Positions 56,601-64,000 of a stretch of DNA of 64,000 nt are shown piece after piece. The translations under genes were made by a program, and so were the position numbers. Position 1 is the stretch's first letter, and each line of letters starts with the position of its first letter. This DNA comes from Anaerolineae bacterium (GTDB taxonomy: Bacteria; Chloroflexota; Anaerolineae; B4-G1; DUEL01): positions 30,248-94,247 of the forward strand of contig JAFGEI010000217.1 of the NCBI GenBank assembly GCA_016931695.1, written 5' to 3'. The notes under the pieces were generated by a model, which saw only the letters and a list, made by a program, of their open reading frames with translations, made no database searches and was not told where the DNA came from.

Positions 56601-57314
56601 CTGTCGATCTACTGCGAGATCGGCGACCGGTGCGGCGAGAGCAACGCGTTGAACAACCTCGGCTATGTCGCGTCGCTCCAGGGCGATTACGCCACAGCGC
56701 GGCGGTATTTCGAGCAGGCGCTGGTCATCTACCGCCAGGTCGGCAACCGTTGGGGCGAGGGCATCGTCCTCGACGACCTGGGCTTTGTCGCCCACCACCA
56801 GGGCGACGACGCGGCGGCCCTCGATTACGCCCAACAGTCGCTCCAGGTAAGCGGGGAACTGGCCGATCGCTCCACCCAGGCCTACGCCCTGATCCACCTG
56901 GGCCACGCCTTGCTGGGCCTGGACCGCCCGGACGAGGCGGCGGCGGCCTACCAACATGCGCTCGACCTGCGACAAGAGATCGGCCAGCAGAATCGCGCCA
57001 TGGAGGGCTGGGCCGGCCGGGCCCAGGTGGCAATGGCAAAAGGGGAACTGGAACAGGCGCAGGCCTGCGTCGAACCCATCCTGCAGCACCTGCAAGACGG
57101 CAACCTGGAAGGGTGCCAGGAGCCTTTCTGGATCTATGTCACCTGTTATCGCGCCTTGCAGCGCAGCGGCGACCCCCGCGCCCCGCAGCTCCTTGCCGAG
57201 GCACACCGGCTGCTCCAGGAGCGAGCGCAGCAGATTCCCGACGCGCAGCTGCGCCGCTCATTCCTGGAGAACATTGCCGCCCACCGCGAGATCGTGCAGG
57301 CGTTCGAAAAGTAG
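53607..57314 (+). CDS. adenylate/guanylate cyclase domain + AAA ATPase + TPR protein
   Basis: RKRVTILFSDLAGFTAMSETLDPEDVHAIIDAYF...FGGVIEKYIGDAVMALFGAPHA...[29 protein letters not shown]; about 8 or more TPRs with EYDRARSYYHQVLQIRRETGDRRGEAGMLNNLGV. Confidence 0.93.
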   Translation: MTADEISALREAIAALEAQRAILGDAVVETALAPLQEKLLALTRAAPPADERKRVTILFSDLAGFTAMSETLDPEDVHAIIDAYFARMNPAITRFGGVIEKYIGDAVMALFGAPHALENHEEMAVRAALAMQQALDEYNQELERERGLQLAMRIGLNTGLVMYGAMGGKASSDFTVIGDAVNLASRLEHAAPVGGILVSSETAQRLHAIFEFEPPQQVTVKGKAEPITVYVVRGEKAQRGQVRGLAGLHAPMVGREREMAALQESFTRAVDDKNWQVAMLVGEAGIGKSRLRREFVAWVKQAHPQTRLVIGRCYAHTRDTPYSLVADIVRSLFQIDAQADTATTLAQLAERVRVLDPAVNETEFRYRLASLASILGLPLPDNPLHALAPEQRRDRVFLSLEWMLLAVSAVAPMPIILDDLHWADTTSCAVVERWAQVARRGATGNHTAFFLLISRPAEEPNSPLDQLIEQLSTPPCLALRLSPLDEGQSTALVSALLAGVDLPAELLTLITARAQGNPFFVEELLRTLIENKCLTHDPASGRWRVTQHVAELDVPGTVQGVLAARLDRLPPLDKQILQRAAVSGRVFWQQLLARISQDGQNVEQAVQETLDRLQARQLVLQMGESQVINDWEWAFRHALTQEVAYASLPRGVRQRIHAQVARWLEERIVEQQSTFIPLIAYHYDQGNVPQKAAIYLRRAGEQAAAQFANDDAVRYLSRAIELAPPADEAERYALLLARENVLHLQGAREVQAQDLSLLAQLADTLDDDRRRAEAALRRARYAQATSDFSAAIAATQEAARWGEASRDSVLQASAHLGWGDALLSQGAYEAARPQLEQALELAMSAEAHQVAAHSRHALGRAAFDQGDYAQATADYEWALDIYRASSDRRGEASVLNSLGVACWKLGEYDRARSYYHQVLQIRRETGDRRGEAGMLNNLGVIFQELARHDEALDYYEQSLHIARQIEERRGEAVALENSGITYISQGQYSRASANLETALSIYCEIGDRCGESNALNNLGYVASLQGDYATARRYFEQALVIYRQVGNRWGEGIVLDDLGFVAHHQGDDAAALDYAQQSLQVSGELADRSTQAYALIHLGHALLGLDRPDEAAAAYQHALDLRQEIGQQNRAMEGWAGRAQVAMAKGELEQAQACVEPILQHLQDGNLEGCQEPFWIYVTCYRALQRSGDPRAPQLLAEAHRLLQERAQQIPDAQLRRSFLENIAAHREIVQAFEK

Positions 57315-57315
57315 A

Positions 57316-57350
57316 ACGGATGGGCCAGAGTTGAACTCTGGCCCATCCGT
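57316..57350. terminator. bidirectional terminator-like palindrome between convergent genes
   Basis: ACGGATGGGCCAGAGTT-g-AACTCTGGCCCATCCGT, perfect 17-bp arms. Confidence 0.7.
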
Positions 57351-57353
57351 CCG

Positions 57354-57554
57354 CTATCCCCCGGCAATCAGGTGGATCAGCCGCACGTTGGCGCCATCGG
57401 GGATCACGCGGCGGTCGTACTCCTCTTCGTAGACGACTTGGCCGTCGACGGTGACGACGATGTGCGGATACGTGTAACCAAGCCGGTCGAGGAGAACAGA
57501 GACCGTCAACCCCTCCCGCCAATCGACCTCGTCGCGGTTGTTGACGCGGATCAT
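57354..57554 (-). CDS. MoaD/ThiS-like sulfur carrier protein
   Basis: MIRVNNRDEVDWREGLTVSVLLDRLGYTYPHIVVTVDGQVVYEEEYDRRVIPDGANVRLIHLIAGG: ubiquitin-like length, C-terminal GG. Confidence 0.85.
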   Translation of the reverse strand: MIRVNNRDEVDWREGLTVSVLLDRLGYTYPHIVVTVDGQVVYEEEYDRRVIPDGANVRLIHLIAGG

Positions 57555-57601
57555 GGGAACGAGGCCGCCTGGCACTTTCGGGCGCCAGGCGGCTCTCCTC
57601 G

Positions 57602-59755
57602 CTACAGGTGCTTCTCGACGACGGCGACGACCTCGGGCAGGTCCATGCCCAGTTGTCGCAGCTTCTCCAGCGTCGGCACGCCGTCGTTCGACCAGCCGCG
57701 CCGGGCATACACGGCGTCGATGAGCTTTTGATAGCGCTCGGTGCGATACTGGCGGTGGGCGGCCATCTTTTCCTCTAACGACATCTGCGCCGGGTCGAGG
57801 CCGAGCCACTCGCGGAGCTGGTCGTCGTACCGCTCGGCGCGGGATTCGTACTCTTCCGCCGTCACCGGGCCGGCGGAGCGGTAAGGGATGGCGTCGTGCT
57901 GGCGCAGGCCATAGCCGAGGCGAATATTAAAGACGCGCTGAAAGTTATAGACCCGCTCGGACATGGTGATGATGTCGTCCAGCGTGACGGCGGTGCCGGT
58001 CACGCCCTCATAGATCTTTTGGTAGTTTTCGACGTGGTGCATGATCTTTTGCGGCTCAGGAGAGAGCTTGTTCTTGGGGTGGACCACGTCGTTCCACGGC
58101 AGCTTGCAAAAGCCACACAGGCCGAACCAGGTGCGCCACATCGGAAAGTAGTGCAGCGCCTCGGCCTTGTCCTCAAAGGTCGGCAGCTCGTTGTTGACCA
58201 TGTCCATAAAGATCAGCCAGGCCTCGTCGTGCTGCGGCCCCTTGTTGGTCAGTCCGTACCCGCCCTGCTGTGCCAGCGACTCTTTGGTCATGTACTCCGA
58301 GTACTCCAGCCCCTTGGCCTGCATGCCAATGTCCCGCACGAACTGGGCATCGGCGCCATAGTGCTCGACGAAATAGTCCTGCATACCGCGGATGCCCATG
58401 CCAAAGATGCGGCCGAACTCGTCGCCGCGGGCCATCTGGTGCAGCACCTCGATCGCGTCGTCGGCGCTGCCAAAAGTCAGCTCGAGCCCGCCGGTCTTGG
58501 CTTCGTCGAGGATGCCGGCTTCGTAACACTCCATCGCAAAGGCCATCGCCGTGCCGAAAGAGATGGTATCGATGCCGTACGTGTCGCAGTAAAAGTTGAT
58601 CTCTAGAATCGCGTCGGGTTCAAAGATGCCACAGTTCGAGCCGACACCGGCGACGGTCTCGTACTCGGGCCCGTCGACGATGACCGCCTGCCCCTTGTAC
58701 GGCCCGCTGCGCACGACGTAGCCATCAACAGCGTGGGCGCAAGCGACGGTGCAGCCATACCAGCAGCCATCGGGCAAGCCCTGGGTCAGGCGGGCCTCCC
58801 ACACCTCGCCGTTGATCTTGGGCGTGTCGGGATGGGTGCCGAATTTGAAATTGTGCACCGGCAGCAAGTCGTAATCGTCCATGATCTGCACCAGGTAGGG
58901 CGTACCGCGGCTGCGCATGCGATTCTGGACGGGATCGTAATCGTGCACCTCCTGGTGCATTTCGGCGCCGGTCTCTTGCAGCAGCCCCAGGTCGGCCGGG
59001 GCGTTCAGATTGCCGGCAATGGGAAAGGTGCGCACGACCAGCGCCTTGACCTTTTTGTCGCGCAGGACGGTGCCGATGCCGCCGCGCCCGGCCTGCTTGT
59101 AGCGCAGGTCCTGCCGCCTGCGGTCGTAGAGGCTAAAGTTGAGGCAGCCCATCCGGCTGTGCTCGGAACCGCGCCCCGCGCTGACAAAGGACATCTGCTG
59201 GCGATCCGACTCGCTCTCGGCATAGTGCTCGAGGATCCACTTGCCCAGCACGTGCGTATCGGTGGGGGCGTCGGCGGGCACCTCCTCGATCGTGATCCGC
59301 CCGGCAGGGGCGTCGACAAAGACGATGACCTCCTGCTCCGCCTTGCCCTGCACCTCGATCGCATCCCAGCCGGCAAACTTTAAATATGGACCAAAGTGAC
59401 CGCCGGCATTGCTGTCGATGGGCACGCCGGTCAGCGGCGAGATCGCGGCGGCGATCGATTTGCCAGCGCCGGGGTACTGGGTCGTGCCGCCGCAGGGGCC
59501 AGAGGAGATGACGATCTCGTTCTCGGGATCGTCCCAGCGGGTGTCGTCGTCGACGCCGTGCCACAGCAGGTAGAGGTCAAAGCCGCGTCCGCCGATAAAC
59601 TTTTCCTTCATCAGGTTGGTGACCGGCCTGGCGGCAATCGTGTTATCGGACAGGTTGACATAGAGCGTCTGGCCGGCGTAACCGCGCTTGATGGAAGGCG
59701 CGTCATAGGTCAACTCGGCCAGAACGCGGCGGGGGGATAAGGTCTTTTCAGCCAT
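57602..59755 (-). CDS. aldehyde ferredoxin oxidoreductase family protein (tungstopterin)
   Basis: GYAGQTLYVNLSDNTIAARPVTNLMKEKFIGGRGFDLYLLW; GPCGGTTQYPGAGKS; RGGIGTVLRDKKVKALVV; GCWYGCTVACAH; FGLCGFCKLPW. Confidence 0.94.
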   Translation of the reverse strand: MAEKTLSPRRVLAELTYDAPSIKRGYAGQTLYVNLSDNTIAARPVTNLMKEKFIGGRGFDLYLLWHGVDDDTRWDDPENEIVISSGPCGGTTQYPGAGKSIAAAISPLTGVPIDSNAGGHFGPYLKFAGWDAIEVQGKAEQEVIVFVDAPAGRITIEEVPADAPTDTHVLGKWILEHYAESESDRQQMSFVSAGRGSEHSRMGCLNFSLYDRRRQDLRYKQAGRGGIGTVLRDKKVKALVVRTFPIAGNLNAPADLGLLQETGAEMHQEVHDYDPVQNRMRSRGTPYLVQIMDDYDLLPVHNFKFGTHPDTPKINGEVWEARLTQGLPDGCWYGCTVACAHAVDGYVVRSGPYKGQAVIVDGPEYETVAGVGSNCGIFEPDAILEINFYCDTYGIDTISFGTAMAFAMECYEAGILDEAKTGGLELTFGSADDAIEVLHQMARGDEFGRIFGMGIRGMQDYFVEHYGADAQFVRDIGMQAKGLEYSEYMTKESLAQQGGYGLTNKGPQHDEAWLIFMDMVNNELPTFEDKAEALHYFPMWRTWFGLCGFCKLPWNDVVHPKNKLSPEPQKIMHHVENYQKIYEGVTGTAVTLDDIITMSERVYNFQRVFNIRLGYGLRQHDAIPYRSAGPVTAEEYESRAERYDDQLREWLGLDPAQMSLEEKMAAHRQYRTERYQKLIDAVYARRGWSNDGVPTLEKLRQLGMDLPEVVAVVEKHL

Positions 59756-59766
59756 TCTCTCTCTCC

Positions 59767-60183
59767 TTATGCCTGGGGCCCTGGAGCGCTGGGCGTCTCC
59801 ACTTCGACGATCTCGAGCGCGCCGGCCGGGCATTCGTCGACACAGTTGCCGCAAGCCACGCACTTGAAGGGTTGGGACTGGTCCGGGTGATAGATCATTG
59901 CCAGGTAAGGGCAAAAGCCGACGCAGGAAAGGCAGCCCACGCACTGCTTTTCCCGCAGCAGGACGACGCCCTGCTTGTTGCGCGTGAGTGCATTGACCGG
60001 GCAGACGTCGATGCAGTCTCCCTTTTGTACGCAGTAGAGGGCGCTGATCGAGCCGTCGTCGTGTTCCTGGATGCGGATACGGGATTTGTCGCGGTCGGTG
60101 ACCTTGAACCAGGTTTGTGAGCAAACCTCCTCGCAAATATGGCAGCCAACGCAGCGGTCCGGATAGAAGGCTAGAACTTTCAT
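59767..60183 (-). CDS. polyferredoxin (4Fe-4S) partner of AOR
   Basis: CVGCHICEEVC; CVQKGDCIDVCP; CVGCLSCVGFCP; CVACGNCVDECP. Confidence 0.93.
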   Translation of the reverse strand: MKVLAFYPDRCVGCHICEEVCSQTWFKVTDRDKSRIRIQEHDDGSISALYCVQKGDCIDVCPVNALTRNKQGVVLLREKQCVGCLSCVGFCPYLAMIYHPDQSQPFKCVACGNCVDECPAGALEIVEVETPSAPGPQA

Positions 60184-60290
60184 ACTCCTTTCTCCTTGTT
60201 AATTGGGACTCGGCAGGTACAAGCGCCTTATTCTATCACACCTGCAAGGAACATGAAAGTGAGAGCACGAACGGGTGCACTTTCTTGGGG

Positions 60291-60335
60291 TGCCCCAAGA
60301 TGCAGCGGGGTTGTACTCCGCCGCATCTTGGGGCA
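60291..60335. terminator. hairpin downstream of the small exported-protein gene
   Basis: TGCCCCAAGATGC ... GCATCTTGGGGCA 13-bp stem with inner GCGGgg/ctCCGC. Confidence 0.6.
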
Positions 60336-60352
60336 TTATTGGGGGTATCCGA

Positions 60353-60655
60353 TTAGCCGGTCACGTCGCGCACGACGATGGGCAGATAAAGACGATGCAC
60401 AAGCACAGTGACCCGGCCCATGCTATACCAGTAACCAGCGCCGAGCATAAAGTTGTTGCTGCCCGACGGGCCGATATTGTTCTGGCCGATGGTGCTGTTG
60501 ATGCCATAATTTGGCGAGGCCATGTCGCGGCCACCCCGTCCAATTACGTCCCACGGGATCGAAAAGTTGGGCGACGATCCAGCAGCCATTGCAGCCCCGG
60601 TCACCACCAGTGCGATGAGGAGACCGAGCAGGACAATCGTGACACTCTTTTTCAT
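60353..60655 (-). CDS. small exported protein, unknown function, C-terminal YLPIVVRD motif
   Basis: MKKSVTIVLLGLLIALVVTGAAMAAGSSPNFSIPWDVIGRGGRDMASPNYGINSTIGQNNIGPSGSNNFMLGAGYWY...HRLYLPIVVRDVTG. Confidence 0.75.
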   Translation of the reverse strand: MKKSVTIVLLGLLIALVVTGAAMAAGSSPNFSIPWDVIGRGGRDMASPNYGINSTIGQNNIGPSGSNNFMLGAGYWYSMGRVTVLVHRLYLPIVVRDVTG

Positions 60656-60702
60656 CCGTCACCTCCTGACTTGGGCGCACCGGGCAGGTGCGCCGCACGA
60701 CA

Positions 60703-61959
60703 CTAGTGGAAACCAACCATGACCCAAACCAGGCCGTCGGCGTCGACGATGTCGAGCGCCATGCCCAGCGGCTGCCCGCTTGCCTCAGTCGTCACGCCGT
60801 CAGCGCCGAGGTAGAGCAGGTCGCCGGCCGCGATCTCGGCCGCCGCGTCAGCCCGCACCTGGGCCGGGCCCTGCACGACGATGACCAGGTACTGGTTCGG
60901 CCCCGCCGCCCCACCGACGTCGTAAAAGTGGGGGCCGGGCCGGGCGCCGTCGGCATTCTCCTCGTCGACCATCGTCAGCTCGGTGCGGCCAGCGACGACG
61001 CCAAAGACTGTCTCGCCGGCAGCCGCAGGGGCGACTTCGATGATCGGAACCTCCATTCCCGTCAGCATGGCCGCCCCCACGGTGTGGACCGCGTCGCCCG
61101 GCTGGAGCGTGCGGCTGGAGACGTTGCGCCCGATGCTGCTGTAGGTACAGCCCACGCACATTGTCTCCACAAAGATCGGGCCGGCAAAGTAGGCGCTGTA
61201 GGCGGCATTCGCGCTCCAGGCGTAGAGGCCGTAGCCGTCGGTGCCGCGCGCCAAAACGCCATAGTCACTGACGTTGGTGCCCCGGCTGTAGAGATAGGCC
61301 CCTTCACCATAGCTGACCCCGTGGTAGGCGTCATCATCCGCACCAATGTCCGGTGCGGCGTTCCTGGAGGCGATCACCGCTGTACCATTTTGGGACGAGA
61401 GAGAGGCGGCATGCTCGGTCACGTTTTCCACAACGACCCCCTGGCGGGCAACGCTGGCACCGTCGATGGCGAGGCCCACTTCCGCCCAGGTGTTTATGGC
61501 GATGGTGTAGCCGGTGCCCGAGTCGCCGAAATTGAGCAGCCCTGGCTCATCGGCATCGATGTTCGAGCCGCCGACGATGACCGCGCCCGGCACCAGGGTC
61601 ATGGCAAAGGGAGCGCCGGTCAGCTTTTGGCGCGGGGTCATCTCCCCATCGCCATTCACTTCCACGCCCAGCCAGAGCTGCTGCGAAAAGATGGTCGGCG
61701 TGATATAGTTCACCGCGCCGATGGTCGCGTTAAAGAGACCGTCGTTCACGGCGACCGTCTGCGTCTCTTCCCACTCCAGATTATTGTCGATGTCGTACAG
61801 CCGGAAGGTCATCTGGTAATTCCCGTCCGATACAGGATTGCCGCTGGGGTCGGTGAGCTGTCCCTGGTAAGACATCTCCGGCTCCACCGGCGTACACGAG
61901 GCCAGGGCCAAAACAGCCAGGGCCAACCCAAGCACGATCCAAAGCGATTTTCTAGACAT
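60703..61959 (-). CDS. exported lipoprotein, unknown function (structural/adhesin-like)
   Basis: MSRKSLWIVLGLALAVLALASCTPVEPEMSYQGQLTDPSGNPVSDGNYQMTFRLYD; lipobox LASC. Confidence 0.75.
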   Translation of the reverse strand: MSRKSLWIVLGLALAVLALASCTPVEPEMSYQGQLTDPSGNPVSDGNYQMTFRLYDIDNNLEWEETQTVAVNDGLFNATIGAVNYITPTIFSQQLWLGVEVNGDGEMTPRQKLTGAPFAMTLVPGAVIVGGSNIDADEPGLLNFGDSGTGYTIAINTWAEVGLAIDGASVARQGVVVENVTEHAASLSSQNGTAVIASRNAAPDIGADDDAYHGVSYGEGAYLYSRGTNVSDYGVLARGTDGYGLYAWSANAAYSAYFAGPIFVETMCVGCTYSSIGRNVSSRTLQPGDAVHTVGAAMLTGMEVPIIEVAPAAAGETVFGVVAGRTELTMVDEENADGARPGPHFYDVGGAAGPNQYLVIVVQGPAQVRADAAAEIAAGDLLYLGADGVTTEASGQPLGMALDIVDADGLVWVMVGFH

Positions 61960-62158
61960 GATTTTTTCTCCTTTTTGAAATGATCACCCACAGCACGATT
62001 CAATTGCCCGCCCCGCCTGTCTTTGGGGGCTGCCGCAGTCCGGGGCAGCGAACTTTTTATTTACTACCGGTTTCTTTATTATACCACAACTGGGAAAAAA
62101 CAAAACCAAGCCCCACCTCCAGCCGGCTGGTACCTTTTCAAGGCGATTTTGACAAATT

Positions 62159-62311
62159 GTCATTCTGAGGAGCCAGAGACCGCAAAGCGGTCAGAGCGAC
62201 GAAGAATCTCGTTTTGGGCATAACAGCGTGTTTTCTAGAGAAAACCGAGATTCTTCGCCCTGATGTGGTTTATCATGAGTGATGACCAAAAAAGCCGGAC
62301 TCAGAATGACA
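62159..62311. repeat. dispersed repeat, family 2 (TGTCATTCTGAG...CTCAGAATGACA)
   Basis: tgtcattctgaggag...cgaagaatctcgttttgg...aaccgagattcttcg...ggactcagaatgaca; terminal and internal inverted repeats. Confidence 0.8.
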
Positions 62312-62335
62312 TATCAAAACCATGTTGAAAAGGTA

Positions 62336-63238
62336 CTAGTTCAGCACGTGCACCTGGGGCTTGAGGGGGATGCGCTCGACAAGATCAGCCAGGTCCGCGT
62401 CGGTAATCCGATCGTCCGGCTTGTCTACCAGGCAGCGGCAGACCGCTTCCATCACATTGGTGCCGAAGGAGCGACCGGCCAGGCGCGGGGTCGTCGTCAC
62501 CAGCATGTGCAGGTTGCGCCGCTGCAGTTCCTCGACGTTCCGGGCTGTCGTCGTGTTGGTGACAATGATCTTGCCGCCCAGTTCGTCGGGCAGGTTCGAC
62601 CAGACTTGCAAAAAGTCACCGGCGATGACGTCGGCCTGCTCGTAAAAGCGGCTGTACTTTTTGACCGGTTCCCGATCCTGTTCCTCGCCCAAGGGGTAAA
62701 ACCACATGTAGGGAAGCTGGGTGATCGGTGGGGCGAGCAGGGCGGCCAGGGTGTGCACAGTGCGCAGGCGGCGAATGGGAATCGGCAGGCCGAGGTAAAA
62801 CATCAGGTCGCCAAACACCGTCTCGCAGCCGGCATCGACCAGCGCCCGCGCCATCCCGTACCGGTCGACGGCGCTGGTCACAAAGGCACGTTTCCCCCGC
62901 AGGTCGACGCCACACGCGCGCAGGGCCTGGACGGCATAGGGGGCCAACAGGTGCTTGATCCCGTTGCCGTCGGCGATTTTCGAGAGCCGGACCGCCTGGC
63001 GGACCCGCTTGACGTCGCGAAAGTAGTAGCGGCGGTTGTTGACCAGGATGTAAAACTCGGCCCCACCGACGCCAAAGGCATCTACTTTGCCATCGTATTC
63101 GCGATACATCTGGATGTAGCGCTCGAAATCGCCGTCAGTGCCCTGGCGGCTGAGCCAAAAATGCCGGCCCAGAAAATCCGCTTCCGTCGTGTGATCGCGC
63201 TTCGACGACCCCATGCTGACGCTCAAAACCTTCTTCAT
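62336..63238 (-). CDS. quinate/shikimate 5-dehydrogenase-like protein (tentative)
   Basis: MKKVLSVSMGSSKRDHTTEADFLGRHFWLSRQGTDGDFERYIQMYREYDGKVDAFGVGGAEFYILVNNRRYYFRD: resembles proteins annotated 'quinate 5-dehydrogenase' from recall only. Confidence 0.5.
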   Translation of the reverse strand: MKKVLSVSMGSSKRDHTTEADFLGRHFWLSRQGTDGDFERYIQMYREYDGKVDAFGVGGAEFYILVNNRRYYFRDVKRVRQAVRLSKIADGNGIKHLLAPYAVQALRACGVDLRGKRAFVTSAVDRYGMARALVDAGCETVFGDLMFYLGLPIPIRRLRTVHTLAALLAPPITQLPYMWFYPLGEEQDREPVKKYSRFYEQADVIAGDFLQVWSNLPDELGGKIIVTNTTTARNVEELQRRNLHMLVTTTPRLAGRSFGTNVMEAVCRCLVDKPDDRITDADLADLVERIPLKPQVHVLN

Positions 63239-63247
63239 GCTTCCCCC

Positions 63248-63631
63248 CTACGCTGCCTTCCACTCGGGATCGAGAAACTGCTGGATCTCGATCCGGTAGC
63301 CATTCGGGTCCTGCAAGAAACAGTGATAGATGTTGTAGGCCGGGTTGACCGTCGGCGGGGTCTCAAAGACCACGTCCTGGTCGACCAGGTGCTGGTACCA
63401 GCGGTCGACCTCCTGGGTGACGATGGTAAAGAGAACGCCAGCGGGTTGTTCTGGGGCATTGGAACGCTGGCAGAAGCCGAGGTAGCCGTCCCGGCTGACG
63501 CGGTAGATGCGACAGTCACCCTGGTCGAGCACCAGGGGCAGCTTGACGACCTGTTCGTAAAAATGGGCCGTCGCGGCCAGATCGCGGCAGTAGAAAAACG
63601 TGATTTGCTCGTCGATGGAAGGATGGCGCAT
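63248..63631 (-). CDS. VOC/glyoxalase-family protein
   Basis: FFYCRDLAATAHFYEQVVKLPLVLDQGDCRIYRV...VFETPPTVNPAYNIYHCFLQDPNGYRIEIQQFLDP. Confidence 0.88.
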   Translation of the reverse strand: MRHPSIDEQITFFYCRDLAATAHFYEQVVKLPLVLDQGDCRIYRVSRDGYLGFCQRSNAPEQPAGVLFTIVTQEVDRWYQHLVDQDVVFETPPTVNPAYNIYHCFLQDPNGYRIEIQQFLDPEWKAA

Positions 63632-63667
63632 CGCTCGTTCTCCTCACGGGAAATGATCCCGGCTCGC

Positions 63668-63745
63668 AACTGCTCAGCCGGCCACCCCTGGAAGCTCGCC
63701 CTCTTCCTGGGCAGGAGAGCTTCCGGGCGGGCAGCCTGAGCAGTT
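63668..63745. repeat. palindromic element, family 1, short form lacking the central GC hairpin
   Basis: aactgctcagccggccacccctggaagctcgccctcttcctgggcaggagagcttccgggcgggcagcctgagcagtt; same TIRs. Confidence 0.8.
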
Positions 63746-64000
63746 ATCCCGGCTTTGCAACAACTCGGGCCGGGTTGGATAAACGAGGCTGATTCTACTC
63801 CACTCTGGCCGACTGCACAAATCAACCACTGGCGGGGGGTTGTGGTGTGCTCTCGTTTGGGACGAACTTGGTAGATGGGCCAGAGTTGCTGCGTGGAATG
63901 CAACTCCGCCCCGAAACTGAAATGAGTCTGGCTAAAATCTGTCGCAATTTCTACTTTGACAATGGCACATTTCAGTAGATTGCCCTGCCAAGCACGGGGA

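Noticed and set aside
60703-61959. Phage tail-fibre or mobile element call
   Set aside because: The protein has a lipobox and some tail-fibre-like repeats, but no other phage genes, integrase or att sites are nearby.

Overview
GC-rich bacterial chromosomal window, probably Chloroflexota/Anaerolineae-like (inferred from TP-rich lipoprotein linkers, C-terminal YLPI motifs and gene content; taxonomy not tested). There are about 43 supportable protein genes. I saw no rRNA or CRISPR array and recognised no tRNA by eye. Main blocks: an SLC13-type permease cut by the left edge; ssb; a fabF-fabH-carboxyltransferase-biotin carboxylase-BCCP operon whose biotin carboxylase has lost many catalytic residues; a giant 14-repeat FG-GAP/PKD exported protein; rnc; methylmalonyl-CoA mutase; recA-recX-rny; cell-envelope genes; a moxR-SPFH-DUF58-transglutaminase operon; a candidate citrate-cleavage operon (succinyl/citryl-CoA synthetase beta fused to a ferredoxin domain, alpha subunit, stand-alone citryl-CoA lyase, HD protein, two two-subunit aconitase-family enzymes, and further on an isocitrate/isopropylmalate-type dehydrogenase); a photolyase coupled to a soluble-adenylyl-cyclase-like protein; a binding-protein/histidine-kinase relay; ubiX; a second cyclase-ATPase-TPR protein; and an AOR-ferredoxin-MoaD cluster. 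Several dispersed palindromic repeat families occur, including one found just upstream of start codons and one that punctuates the citrate-cleavage operon between enzyme units but not within subunit pairs.
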